Below, piece after piece: positions 1 to 6,415 of a DNA stretch of 8,868 nt (its first letter is position 1; each line of letters begins with the position of its first letter). The notes below the pieces were generated by a model. It had not been told where the DNA came from, did no database searches, and worked only from the letters and a program-made list of their open reading frames with translations. This stretch comes from Pseudomonadota bacterium (GTDB taxonomy: Bacteria; Pseudomonadota; Zetaproteobacteria; Mariprofundales; Mariprofundaceae). The position numbers and the translations under genes are program-made. The DNA lies in NCBI GenBank assembly GCA_002401635.1, contig NVTQ01000031.1, forward strand, positions 9,890 through 18,757, in the 5' to 3' direction.

Positions 1-422
1 GCCCGTACTGCATCATCAGAAAAATTAACCACACTAAGGTTTTTAAATCGTTCAAGTTTTTGCTGGTATTGCTGCCACCATGCTCTGCTACTTCCCTGTT
101 GATAGGTATAAATTACAACCTTTTTAGCACGTCCACACGCCCTACGAATACGCTTTTCATCAGGTTGCCCAAGATCAATCCACAACTCAATCTCATCACT
201 CAAGCTTTTTTGCCAAATATCAGGCTCATCTTCACTGCTCAAGCCTTTGGTGAACTGCAAAAATTCATGGGCATTCAAAGCAAACGCTAAGATACGCACC
301 ATCATACGTTCATCATTCTCCGATGGGTGGCGGGCAATGGTCAATTGGTAATCCTGATAGTGGTTGCGATCCATATCCGTGACTTCCAATTCGACTTTGA
401 AAATGGTTGCTTTTATTGCCAT
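1..422 (-). CDS. yaeQ: YaeQ family protein (3' end missing)
   Basis: This reading frame starts at 422 and is still open at the left edge, giving 140 residues of a family usually about 180 long. The start MAIKATIFKVELEV, the segment TIARHPSENDERMMVRILAFAL (28-49), LQFTKGL, the DEPDIW motif (65-70), WIDLGQPDEKRIRRA (81-95) and WWQQ (115-118) match YaeQ closely. YaeQ proteins have a PD-(D/E)XK nuclease-like fold. Their biochemical role is not settled; links to transcription elongation have been proposed in enterics. The likely active-site acid is D83 in WIDLG, with lysines near 100-101; this assignment is inferred from the fold. The gene begins 15 nt after the SulP stop codon and has only a weak TAGGT-like ribosome site that overlaps that junction, so it is probably cotranscribed with the carrier. 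The last 40 or so residues lie outside the window. Confidence 0.93.
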   Translation of the reverse strand, partial: MAIKATIFKVELEVTDMDRNHYQDYQLTIARHPSENDERMMVRILAFALNAHEFLQFTKGLSSEDEPDIWQKSLSDEIELWIDLGQPDEKRIRRACGRAKKVVIYTYQQGSSRAWWQQYQQKLERFKNLSVVNFSDDAVR

Positions 423-437
423 CGCTTACAGTACCTA

Positions 438-1952
438 TTAACTGGCTAACTTATCATCAGCAATGCGATAATTCGGGTCTTCCTGAATATTCACTTCCAC
501 CAAATCACCTGCTTTTTCAAGCAGTAAACGGCACTCTTTACTCAAGTGTCGCAAATGCAGTTTTTTGCCTGCCACAGTATATTTCTCAGCCAAATTATCA
601 ATCGCCTCAATGGCTGAATGATCTGCCACACGCGAGTTGGCGAAATCAATCACCACGTCATCTGGATCACTTTCAGGGTCAAATATTTCATTAAAGTGAT
701 GCGATGAGGCAAAAAATAATGGCCCATATACCGTATAAACTTTCGTTTCGCCTTCCATGCTAGGCAACGCATGAATATGTTTGGCTTGTTTCCAGGCAAA
801 CATCAAGGCTGTTGCAATCACACCCACAATCACAGCAATCGCCAAGTCGGTAAACACCGTTACCACCGTCACCAACACCACAACAAATACATCTTCTTTG
901 GGGATTTTATTGAGCATATTAAAGCTTCCCCACTCAAATGTACCAATCACCACCATAAACATAATGCCCACCAGCACTGCCACAGGAATCATCTCAATCA
1001 ATTCATTGGCGAACAAGATAAAAGACAATAAAAACAATGCCGCAGAAATACCTGAAAGATTGCGTAAACCGCCCGATGAGATGTTAATCATCGATTGTCC
1101 AATCATCGCACAACCACCCATACCACCAAAGAATCCAGTCACGACATTGGCTGCACCTTGACCAATGGAAACCCGATTTCCCTGCCCGCGTGTGTTGGTC
1201 ATCTCATCAATCACCGTCATGGTCAATAATGATTCAATCAAACCAATGGCTGCCAAAATCACCGCGTATGGAAGTATAATATATAGCGTTTCAAGGTTTA
1301 GAGGCACATCAGGCATATGAAATGGGGGAAGAACACCGCCAATAGAAGCAATATCACCCACAGTTTTGGTATCCAAACCACCAAAAATAACCACTGCCGA
1401 CAAACCAACAATGGCGACCAAACCCGCTGGCACGGCACGTGTAAATTTAGGTAAAATATACATGACTGCCATCGTTGCAATCACCAAAGCCAGCATCATG
1501 TATAAATCCATGCCCTGCATCCATTCACCATCGATTTGAAACTGAGGAATTTGAGCCAGAAAAATAACAATTGCCAAACCATTCACAAAACCAAGCATCA
1601 CTGGGTATGGAACCATACGAATAAACTTACCCAACTTACACAAACCAAAAATAACTTGCAGCACACCCATCAAGACAACCGTTGCAAACAAATACTCCAC
1701 ACCATGTTGAGCAACCAAAGCCACCATCACCACTGCCAATGCACCCGTTGCACCTGAAATCATGCCTGGGCGACCACCAATCAATGAGGTAATCAAGCCC
1801 ACCATAAATGCCGCATACAAACCGACCAATGGATGCACGCCAGCCACAAAAGCAAAAGCAACTGCTTCAGGAACCAGTGCTAAAGCCACCGTCAGACCCG
1901 ATAACACATCATCTTTCACACCCGCAGCATGTTTATAATATAAAGCGAACAT
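438..1952 (-). CDS. SulP family anion transporter with STAS domain
   Basis: This is a 504-residue inner-membrane carrier of the SulP/SLC26 family (COG0659). The membrane part (about 10-390) carries family signatures: [16 protein letters not shown] (24-39), [11 protein letters not shown] (40-50), [17 protein letters not shown] (59-75) and [16 protein letters not shown] (115-130). A cytoplasmic STAS domain follows (about 402-490) with [19 protein letters not shown] (433-451), the usual position of the STAS nucleotide-binding/regulatory loop. SulP members move sulfate, bicarbonate or dicarboxylates. The sequence does not settle the substrate, and the nearby genes give no clue: there are no sulfur-assimilation or carboxysome genes. 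The [12 protein letters not shown] loop resembles the one in bicarbonate carriers of the BicA type, which is only suggestive. The ATG at 1952 is supported by a TTAGGAG site 5-8 nt upstream. yaeQ follows in the same direction. Confidence 0.93.
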   Translation of the reverse strand: MFALYYKHAAGVKDDVLSGLTVALALVPEAVAFAFVAGVHPLVGLYAAFMVGLITSLIGGRPGMISGATGALAVVMVALVAQHGVEYLFATVVLMGVLQVIFGLCKLGKFIRMVPYPVMLGFVNGLAIVIFLAQIPQFQIDGEWMQGMDLYMMLALVIATMAVMYILPKFTRAVPAGLVAIVGLSAVVIFGGLDTKTVGDIASIGGVLPPFHMPDVPLNLETLYIILPYAVILAAIGLIESLLTMTVIDEMTNTRGQGNRVSIGQGAANVVTGFFGGMGGCAMIGQSMINISSGGLRNLSGISAALFLLSFILFANELIEMIPVAVLVGIMFMVVIGTFEWGSFNMLNKIPKEDVFVVVLVTVVTVFTDLAIAVIVGVIATALMFAWKQAKHIHALPSMEGETKVYTVYGPLFFASSHHFNEIFDPESDPDDVVIDFANSRVADHSAIEAIDNLAEKYTVAGKKLHLRHLSKECRLLLEKAGDLVEVNIQEDPNYRIADDKLAS

Positions 1953-1989
1953 CTCAAACTCCTAAATTAGCATGATGAATACATCCCCC

Positions 1990-1998
1990 ATCATAGCA
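1990..1998 (-). promoter_or_regulatory. Extended -10 promoter of the sulP-yaeQ unit
   Basis: On the minus strand the sequence TGCTATGAT has a -10 hexamer TATGAT (1995 to 1990; 5 of 6 to TATAAT) preceded by the TG of an extended -10 (1998-1997). No good -35 is seen at the right distance, where the DNA is the T-rich tail of the tRNA-Arg terminator. Extended -10 promoters tolerate a poor -35. The start would fall near 1983, leaving a leader of about 31 nt with a small possible hairpin (GATG-TATT-CATC) before the ribosome site. Confidence 0.5.
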
Positions 1999-2010
1999 TG
2001 TTGCAAAAAC

Positions 2011-2043
2011 AAAAAAGGAGCCACGATTTCTCGCAGCTCCTTT
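2011..2043 (-). terminator. Rho-independent terminator of the tRNA unit
   Basis: Read on the minus strand, a 10-bp stem (2040-2031 with 2026-2017, two G-U pairs) closes a GAAA tetraloop (2030-2027) and is followed at once by six Ts (2016-2011). A-T pairs extend the base of the stem by three more pairs. It lies 18 nt past the CCA end of tRNA-Arg. On the plus strand the hairpin is followed by only three Ts, so it is meant for the minus-strand transcript. Confidence 0.9.
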
Positions 2044-2061
2044 CCCAATAATTACCAAAAA

Positions 2062-2138
2062 TGGTGCTCCCTGGACGATTCGAACGTCCGGCCTTCTGAT
2101 TCGTAGTCAGATGCTCTATCCAGCTGAGCTAAGGGAGC
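2062..2138 (-). tRNA. tRNA-Arg (anticodon ACG)
   Basis: The 77-nt gene folds as a full cloverleaf. The acceptor is GCTCCCT paired with AGGGAGC, with discriminator A and an encoded CCA (2064-2062). The D arm is GCTC/GAGC, the anticodon stem TCTGA/TCAGA with loop CTACGAA, the variable loop 5 nt, and the T arm GGACG/CGTCC with loop TTCGAAT. The anticodon ACG (2104-2102) would be edited to ICG by TadA and read CGU, CGC and CGA. The first 23 nt also encode the C-terminus and stop codon of the upstream lipoprotein gene. Confidence 0.97.
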
Positions 2139-2628
2139 CTTTTTTACTTTTTTCCAACAAAACAGGCTGAATACTAACGTCCTTCAACCATATTTTCCAA
2201 GCTGAATCATCCAGACCAAACAGCTCTGGAAATTCTTGATACAACCAACCGCGATACATAAGCTTATCATCTCTGAGCAACTCAACAAACGCCGCCGCAT
2301 TATGCACACTTTCATCATCAAGGAAAGCCCCAGATTTGATGCGCAATCCTTGAGCCAACCCCAACACACGAACCTGCCAGTCTTTAAACGTGCCAGGCTG
2401 CCCTTTCACCACAGATACAACCGTTTTACAGGCTGTAATCTTGTGTAAAAAGACCAAATCAATATGACCTTCTCTTGCTGCTGCCCATGCAGGCAACACA
2501 GCATGCAAATCAGATTGATGAACATCTTCTGGTGCTTGCAATGGCAATTGCCATTGGATGTTGTTCTCCTGCTTGTTATCGCAGCCAGAACACAAAACCA
2601 ACACCATCAGAAATAAACCGACCAACAC
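2116..2628 (-). CDS. Small DUF2155-like lipoprotein, wedged between two tRNAs
   Basis: The predicted protein has 170 residues if it starts at the GTG at 2628. A hydrophobic stretch (1-13) leads to LCSGC, a lipobox-like site with the lipidated cysteine at 16; the -3 residue is Cys rather than Leu and there is no basic n-region, so the signal is weak. Residues 55-150 resemble DUF2155, a proteobacterial domain of unknown function: VFLHKITACKTVVSVV (59-74), NAAAFVELL (110-118), YRGWLYQEFPEL (125-136) and AWKIWLKD (143-150) match its LDKVTG..., GWMF... and VYDVW pattern. I recognise this by eye only. The frame continues upstream into tRNA-Ser, but a start there is unlikely. GTG 2628 leaves just 5 nt after the tRNA CCA and no Shine-Dalgarno site. 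ATG at 2607 is the alternative, but leaves a very short signal. The stop codon TAG (2118-2116) is nt 21-23 of tRNA-Arg. The final KKGSLSSAG is junk-like and encoded partly by the tRNA. Confidence 0.7.
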   Translation of the reverse strand: MLVGLFLMVLVLCSGCDNKQENNIQWQLPLQAPEDVHQSDLHAVLPAWAAAREGHIDLVFLHKITACKTVVSVVKGQPGTFKDWQVRVLGLAQGLRIKSGAFLDDESVHNAAAFVELLRDDKLMYRGWLYQEFPELFGLDDSAWKIWLKDVSIQPVLLEKSKKGSLSSAG

Positions 2629-2633
2629 AGCGG

Positions 2634-2723
2634 TGGCGGAGAGAGAGGGATTCGAACCCTCGATAGGAGTAAACCTATACACCCTTAGCAGGGGTGCGCT
2701 TTCAGCCACTCAGCCATCTCTCC
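2634..2723 (-). tRNA. tRNA-Ser (anticodon GCU)
   Basis: This is a 90-nt class II tRNA. The acceptor GGAGAGA pairs with TCTCTCC, with discriminator G and an encoded CCA (2636-2634). The anticodon stem CACCC/GGGTG holds the loop CTGCTAA, so the anticodon is GCT (2689-2687), reading AGC and AGU serine codons. A long variable arm and a T arm GAGGG/CCCTC with TTCGAAT are present. The discriminator G and long variable arm are the serine identity elements. It is the first gene of the tRNA-Ser / lipoprotein / tRNA-Arg transcript. Confidence 0.97.
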
Positions 2724-2790
2724 AAGTCTCCGTGCGTTTCCAGTTTCTCTCAATGCATCAATACCACACCGAATCCATTGAGTGGCGCGC

Positions 2791-2818
2791 AGTATATGTT
2801 TCAAGTTGTGCATAGCAA
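2791..2818 (-). promoter_or_regulatory. Stable-RNA promoter for the tRNA-Ser/tRNA-Arg unit
   Basis: On the minus strand, -35 TTGCTA (2818-2813) and -10 TATACT (2796-2791) are separated by 16 nt. The -10 is followed by GCGCGCC, a GC-rich discriminator typical of promoters under stringent (ppGpp) control, as for many tRNA and rRNA operons. The likely start is the A at about 2783, leaving a leader of about 60 nt before tRNA-Ser. The palindromic element begins 2 nt beyond the -35. Confidence 0.65.
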
Positions 2819-2820
2819 GC

Positions 2821-2986
2821 ATGGGGAGTTCTGAGTAAGTCTGAATGAAGTAGATTGTGATTCAGAATCTTCAAAATAAAAGCGTAAATCGCACGTAATA
2901 GCAAAGCTATTGCGAAGGTTTACAATGCAGAGTTTGGATATTTTGGACACAAGATGCGAGTTCATGACTTCTTCAGAGCTTCCCAT
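2821..2986. repeat. 166-bp palindromic element with 21-nt terminal inverted repeats
   Basis: The 21-nt left end (2821-2841, beginning ATGGGGAGTTCTGAG) is the inverted partner of the right end (2966-2986, ending AGAGCTTCCCAT), with 17 of 21 positions identical. As plus-strand RNA three of the four differences are G-U pairs, so 20 of 21 positions pair. Inside is a second hairpin: GTAAATC (2884-2890) with GGTTTAC (2917-2923), an internal loop, then CGTAATAGC (2894-2902) with GCTATTGCG (2906-2914) around AAA. A third short stem is possible (TCTGAAT 2840-2846 with ATTCAGA 2860-2866), although it competes with the end of the terminal stem. It is either a MITE-like intergenic repeat or a structured RNA. 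No target-site duplication is visible in the flanks and no second copy lies in this window. It ends 3 nt from the pgi stop codon. Confidence 0.6.
2873..2923 (-). terminator. Possible terminator of pgi inside the palindromic element
   Basis: Read on the minus strand, the inner hairpin of the element (2923-2884) has a clean AATAGC/GCTATT core around a TTT loop and an outer GTAAA/TTTAC stem, with A-C mismatches between them. After GC it runs into TTTTATTTT (2881-2873). This could end pgi transcription about 70-115 nt after its stop codon. The mismatches and the interrupted T tract make it weaker than the tRNA terminator. Confidence 0.35.
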
Positions 2987-2989
2987 ACC

Positions 2990-4639
2990 TTATGATTCTT
3001 TACGATGTGTCTTATAATAATTTATCAAACCATTGGTCGAAGCATCATGACTCTCCACTTCATCATCAAACATCAGCTCAGGCAAAATCTTTCGAGCTAG
3101 TTGTTTGCCCAACTCAACACCCCATTGATCATAAGCATTCACATCCCAAATGATACTTTGCACAAAAATCTTATGTTCATACATCGCCAGCAAACTTCCC
3201 AGCATCCCTGGGTTTAATTTTTGGAACAAAATGGAGTTTGAAGGTTTGTTACCTGCAAAAACTTTGTGGGGAAGTAGCGCTTCCAACGCTTCGCCTTCAA
3301 GGCCACTAGCCTCTAATTCAATACGTACCTCCTGCTCTGTTTTACCACACATCAAAGCTTCGGTCTGCGCAAAAAAGTTTGATAATAAAATCATGTGGTG
3401 CTGACCAATCGGGTTCTTGCTATCAATCGGTGCCAGAAAATCACTGGTGACCAACTTGGTTCCCTGATGAATCAATTGATAAAACGCATGCTGTCCATTG
3501 GTTCCAGACTCACCCCAAATAATCGGGCCTGTCGAATAATCTACAGTTTCGCCATCACGTGTTACAGACTTCCCATTACTTTCCATATCCCCTTGCTGAA
3601 AATAAGCGGGAAAACGGTGCATATACTGATCATAAGGCAAAATCGCATGCGAATCTGCATGCCAAAAATTATTATACCAAACACCCAACATACCCAAAAC
3701 AACAGGGATATTTTCTTCTAGCGGAGCAGTACGAAAGTGTTCATCCATATCATGCGCGCCGGCCAGCATGCACTCAAAATGATCCATACCCAAATACAAA
3801 GCAATGGAAAGACCGACAGCACTCCACAAAGAATAACGACCACCAACCCAATCCCAGAACTCAAACATATGCTCTGTATCAATACCAAAATTTTCAACCG
3901 CTTTGGCATTGGTTGAAACCGCCACAAAATGTTTGGCAACAGCAGCCTTACTGCCACCTCGGGTTAAAAACCAATCACGTGCTGTTTTGGCATTGGTTAA
4001 GGTTTCTTGCGTGGTAAATGTTTTAGAAGCAATGACAAAAAGTGTCTGCTCACGACTCAACCCCTTTAAGGTTTCAATCATTTGTGTGCCATCCACATTG
4101 GATACAAAGTGCACTTTCAAACCATCCTGCCCATACGGCTTGAGCGCTTCACAAACCATCACCGGACCCAAATCAGATCCACCAATACCAATATTCACAA
4201 TATCTGTAATACGTTTGCCAGTGCAACCTTTCCATTCACCACTACGGACTTTTTCGGTAAAATTTCGCATACGCTTTAACACGGCATTAATCTCTGGCAT
4301 CACATCTTTACCATCGACGTTAATCGGACGATTCGAGCGATTACGCAGCGCTACATGTAATACGGCACGACCCTCTGTATTATTGATAGCTTCCCCTGAA
4401 TACATGCGATCACGCATATCTTCTACGCCACGCTCACGCGCCACATCCATCAAAAGCTTCTTCGTTTCATCGGTAAGAATATTTTTGGAATAATCCACAA
4501 GTAAATCATTTAATTGCAAAGAAAAACGTTCAAAACGCCTGCTGTCTTCTGCAAACAAATCGCGCATATGAACACCTTTCATACTTTCATAATGCGCCTG
4601 TAATGCTTGCCATGCTGAAGATTCAATCAGTTTCGTCAT
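2990..4639 (-). CDS. pgi: Glucose-6-phosphate isomerase
   Basis: Pgi interconverts glucose-6-phosphate and fructose-6-phosphate in the cytoplasm, in glycolysis and gluconeogenesis. The 549-residue length equals that of the Escherichia coli enzyme. Both family signatures are present: [15 protein letters not shown] (263-277), and the region ending [10 protein letters not shown] (503-512). The catalytic residues can be placed by spacing: E353 in MESNGK, H384 in [10 protein letters not shown] and K512 in GVELGK, with the same 31 and 128 residue intervals as E355, H386 and K514 of E. coli. The substrate-binding [12 protein letters not shown] (150-161) and SKTFTTQET (205-213) loops are intact. ATG 4639 is preceded by AAGGGG seven nt upstream. 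The gene follows the cyclase in the same direction after 93 nt, so it may be read from the cyclase promoter, its own, or both. With glgA and a sugar kinase nearby it fits a glycogen/hexose-phosphate neighbourhood. Confidence 0.98.
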   Translation of the reverse strand: MTKLIESSAWQALQAHYESMKGVHMRDLFAEDSRRFERFSLQLNDLLVDYSKNILTDETKKLLMDVARERGVEDMRDRMYSGEAINNTEGRAVLHVALRNRSNRPINVDGKDVMPEINAVLKRMRNFTEKVRSGEWKGCTGKRITDIVNIGIGGSDLGPVMVCEALKPYGQDGLKVHFVSNVDGTQMIETLKGLSREQTLFVIASKTFTTQETLTNAKTARDWFLTRGGSKAAVAKHFVAVSTNAKAVENFGIDTEHMFEFWDWVGGRYSLWSAVGLSIALYLGMDHFECMLAGAHDMDEHFRTAPLEENIPVVLGMLGVWYNNFWHADSHAILPYDQYMHRFPAYFQQGDMESNGKSVTRDGETVDYSTGPIIWGESGTNGQHAFYQLIHQGTKLVTSDFLAPIDSKNPIGQHHMILLSNFFAQTEALMCGKTEQEVRIELEASGLEGEALEALLPHKVFAGNKPSNSILFQKLNPGMLGSLLAMYEHKIFVQSIIWDVNAYDQWGVELGKQLARKILPELMFDDEVESHDASTNGLINYYKTHRKES

Positions 4640-4661
4640 TATTAGCCCCTTACCCTCAGCA

Positions 4662-4732
4662 CGTTACCCTAACGCATACGGATAAGCATTTCACCTTGAT
4701 ATTCAAACTGTATTCACATAGAGGCAAACTGT
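4662..4732 (-). promoter_or_regulatory. pgi leader: paired direct repeats and a small palindrome
   Basis: In the 93 nt between the cyclase stop and pgi, the 8-mer ACAGTTTG (minus strand) occurs twice, at 4732-4725 and 4711-4704, exactly 21 bp or two helical turns apart. Closer to pgi lies a perfect hairpin CGTTA-GGG-TAACG (4674-4662). TTGAAT (4706-4701), partly inside the second repeat, could be a -35, but the -10 candidates after it (such as TATCCG) are poor. The arrangement suggests an activator-dependent promoter; no regulator family is recognised. Confidence 0.3.
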
Positions 4733-6322
4733 TTATGATCTAATAGTGTCCAAAGATTCTTTCACAAACCATGTTTCGGTAGTGCCATCAATCCCTTTCA
4801 TTGAAAAGGGAAGCAATGTTTCATACTTAAACGTTTTCTTTAAACGTTTTTTAGTTACATTACTAATAATAATCTCTCCAGCTTTAGCATGTGAGGTTAA
4901 ACGTGAAGCTACATTCACTGCATCACCAATGCAGGTATATTGCATAGTGCGAGTGGAGCCAATCGAACCGACCACCACTTCTCCAGAATTTATTCCAATA
5001 CCAATCCGTACAGCCTCTTCATGATACTTTTTCTGTTCCAGGTTAAACTGCTCTAAAGATGCCTGCATCTCTAACGCACAAATCACAGCATGATCCTCAG
5101 CATTTTCCATAGATAATGGCGCCCCAAACAACACCATAATTTCATCGCCAATATACTTATCCACCGTTCCACCATGTTTAAAAACGATATCAACCACCAT
5201 CTCGTAATAACGGTTAAGCATTGCCACAATTTGTGTAGCATCCGAGCAATGCGATAATCTTGTAAAACCACGAATATCAGCAAATAAGATAGTCACATCG
5301 CGTAATTCGCCGCCCTTTTCCAGACTTACCGCACCACTTAAAACTTGCTCGGCAACACTTGGCGAAAGCAGACGTTCAAACTGCGCTTTAAAACGCGTCT
5401 CTTGTTCAACTTTTTGTAATAAATGTTTATTGACTATCGCCATGGCTATATACTGCACAATACCCGTTAAAAGCTGCAGGTCTTTACGCGTAAAGCCTGC
5501 TGCACCATGTTTTTGACTATCCAAGTGCACAATTCCAAGAAATTCTTCGCCTTCAATAACGGGTGTACACATCACCGATCGAATGCCCTGCATAATAAGA
5601 CTTGAGGCCTGTGAAAAACGGGAATCTTGACTCGCATCTGACAGCAATACTGCCAATTTACTCTGCTGAACTTCCGCCAATATTGAGCCCGATACCACCA
5701 ATTGATCATCTGATTTTAAACGTGTCCGCATGGCTTTGGGAACCAGCTCATCACGCTCCTTTTCATACAGCATAATCATGCAACGATCGGCTTGAAAAAT
5801 ACGCAACAATTCATCAGCAGCACTTTCAAGCATCATTGGTAGCTCTCGATATGCCCCCAATGTATGCATTAACTCACTACCCAAACGCAACTTTTCATAA
5901 TCTTCACGCAAAACACTTAAGTCTGCTACTTCGCTTTCAGCATGGAATTGCTCGAGCCCGGCAACTTCAATCCTATCATGCACCTCACCGACCTCTGATA
6001 TACGAGAGATATCAACCATGCTTGCCAGCTTCTCACTTTCAGAAAGAGTATGAAAAATCAAATCAACTTTGCCTAAGGTAATCAGATCTCCATCAGAAAA
6101 CGGATGCCTTGAAACACGAATGCCATTTAAAAATGAACCATTGGAACTACCCAAATCTTCATAAATATAATTTTCACCAATATGTTTAATACTCGCATGA
6201 TGTTTGGATACCATCGGGTCATGCAAACAAATTACACTATTCGGGTGGCGACCTATCGTTACGCTACCTTGGATAGAGTAGCTATGCTCACCGGTAATAT
6301 CGCGCACTATAATTTTAGACAT
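4733..6322 (-). CDS. FHA-GAF-class III adenylate/guanylate cyclase
   Basis: This is a 529-residue cytoplasmic signalling protein with no membrane segment. An FHA phosphothreonine-binding domain (about 1-95) shows GR (24-25), SKHH (39-42), GSSNGSFLNG (58-67). A GAF sensor domain follows (about 150-300, with MCTPVIEGEEFLGIVHLDS at 251-269), then a class III cyclase domain (about 320-520). All six catalytic positions are present: metal-binding D349 (FADIRGF) and D393 (YIGDE), base-recognising K389 (VDKY) and T463 (QYTCIGD), and N470 and R474 (NVASR). The Lys/Thr pair points to an adenylate cyclase of subclass IIIb, where Thr replaces Asp; some IIIb enzymes respond to bicarbonate. That is inferred from the family. 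FHA would tether it to a phosphorylated partner; the GAF ligand is unknown. ATG 6322 has GGGAG only 1-2 nt upstream, an unusually tight spacing, but any later start would cut into the FHA domain. It diverges from glgA and precedes pgi. Confidence 0.93.
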   Translation of the reverse strand: MSKIIVRDITGEHSYSIQGSVTIGRHPNSVICLHDPMVSKHHASIKHIGENYIYEDLGSSNGSFLNGIRVSRHPFSDGDLITLGKVDLIFHTLSESEKLASMVDISRISEVGEVHDRIEVAGLEQFHAESEVADLSVLREDYEKLRLGSELMHTLGAYRELPMMLESAADELLRIFQADRCMIMLYEKERDELVPKAMRTRLKSDDQLVVSGSILAEVQQSKLAVLLSDASQDSRFSQASSLIMQGIRSVMCTPVIEGEEFLGIVHLDSQKHGAAGFTRKDLQLLTGIVQYIAMAIVNKHLLQKVEQETRFKAQFERLLSPSVAEQVLSGAVSLEKGGELRDVTILFADIRGFTRLSHCSDATQIVAMLNRYYEMVVDIVFKHGGTVDKYIGDEIMVLFGAPLSMENAEDHAVICALEMQASLEQFNLEQKKYHEEAVRIGIGINSGEVVVGSIGSTRTMQYTCIGDAVNVASRLTSHAKAGEIIISNVTKKRLKKTFKYETLLPFSMKGIDGTTETWFVKESLDTIRS

Positions 6323-6351
6323 ACTCCCATCTTAGCTCATGAACAGCCAAA

Positions 6352-6379
6352 CTGACAAATAACATCTATTTGTTATCAT
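6352..6379 (+). promoter_or_regulatory. Sigma70-type promoter of glgA
   Basis: The -35 CTGACA (6352-6357, 5 of 6 to consensus) and -10 TATCAT (6374-6379, 5 of 6) are 16 nt apart. Transcription would start near 6386, giving a leader of about 30 nt before the ATG of glgA. This is the best promoter in the divergent region. Confidence 0.65.
6359..6376. promoter_or_regulatory. Palindrome in the glgA promoter spacer (possible operator)
   Basis: ATAACA (6359-6364) and TGTTAT (6371-6376) form a perfect inverted repeat around TCTATT. It fills the spacer between -35 and -10 and runs into the -10, where a bound repressor would exclude polymerase. The protein that might bind is unknown, and AT-rich 6-bp arms can arise by chance. 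Confidence 0.35.
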
Positions 6380-6380
6380 A
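6375..6380 (-). promoter_or_regulatory. Possible shared -10 for the divergent cyclase gene
   Basis: The bases TATCATA (6374-6380) read TATCAT on the plus strand and TATGAT on the minus strand, so the same block could be a -10 for both directions. The minus-strand start would be near 6368, giving a leader of about 45 nt before the cyclase. No good -35 is found on the minus strand, so this promoter would be weak or activator-dependent. Confidence 0.3.
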
Positions 6381-6387
6381 CGCAGGC

Positions 6388-6403
6388 TGTGAAATATCAC
6401 ACA
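6388..6403 (+). promoter_or_regulatory. CRP-like site / leader hairpin before glgA
   Basis: TGTGA (6388-6392), six bases, then ACACA (6399-6403) matches the CRP core TGTGA-N6-TCACA at 9 of 10 positions. It lies at about +3 to +18 of the predicted glgA transcript, a position that would repress. The same bases form an RNA hairpin, GCTGTG (6386-6391) with CACAGC (6400-6405), at the extreme 5' end of the mRNA, just before the GGGGGAG ribosome site (6407-6413). Either reading is possible. Confidence 0.35.
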
Positions 6404-6415
6404 GCAGGGGGAGCC

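Noticed and set aside
407..1757. Plus-strand reading frames opposite the SulP gene
   Set aside because: They are His/Asn/Thr-rich antisense shadows of a clear membrane-protein gene, without ribosome sites or recognisable domains.
2141..2157. Programmed frameshift at the A-rich end of the lipoprotein gene
   Set aside because: Neither A6G run is in the X XXY YYZ register of the reading frame.
2629..2709. Upstream GTG start giving the lipoprotein 27 more residues
   Set aside because: Those codons are the body of tRNA-Ser and would bury the signal peptide 27 residues from the N-terminus.
2801..2986. A 61-codon minus-strand reading frame covering the palindromic element
   Set aside because: Its bounds follow the inverted repeat (the start codon is the end of the repeat), no ribosome site precedes it, and it runs into the tRNA promoter. 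Structure explains the conservation better than coding.
3150..4493. Plus-strand reading frames opposite pgi, the longest about 196 codons
   Set aside because: Pgi is unambiguous on the other strand and these frames show no domain or start signal.
6388..6401. TGTGA-N4-TCACA read as a perfect CRP site
   Set aside because: The spacing is 4, not the 6 that CRP needs. The N6 reading with one mismatch (TGTGA-N6-ACACA) is the only one worth keeping.
6389..6415. GTG start adding 9 residues to GlgA
   Set aside because: It has no ribosome site and lies in the leader hairpin; the ATG at 6416 follows GGGGGAG and gives the standard N-terminus.
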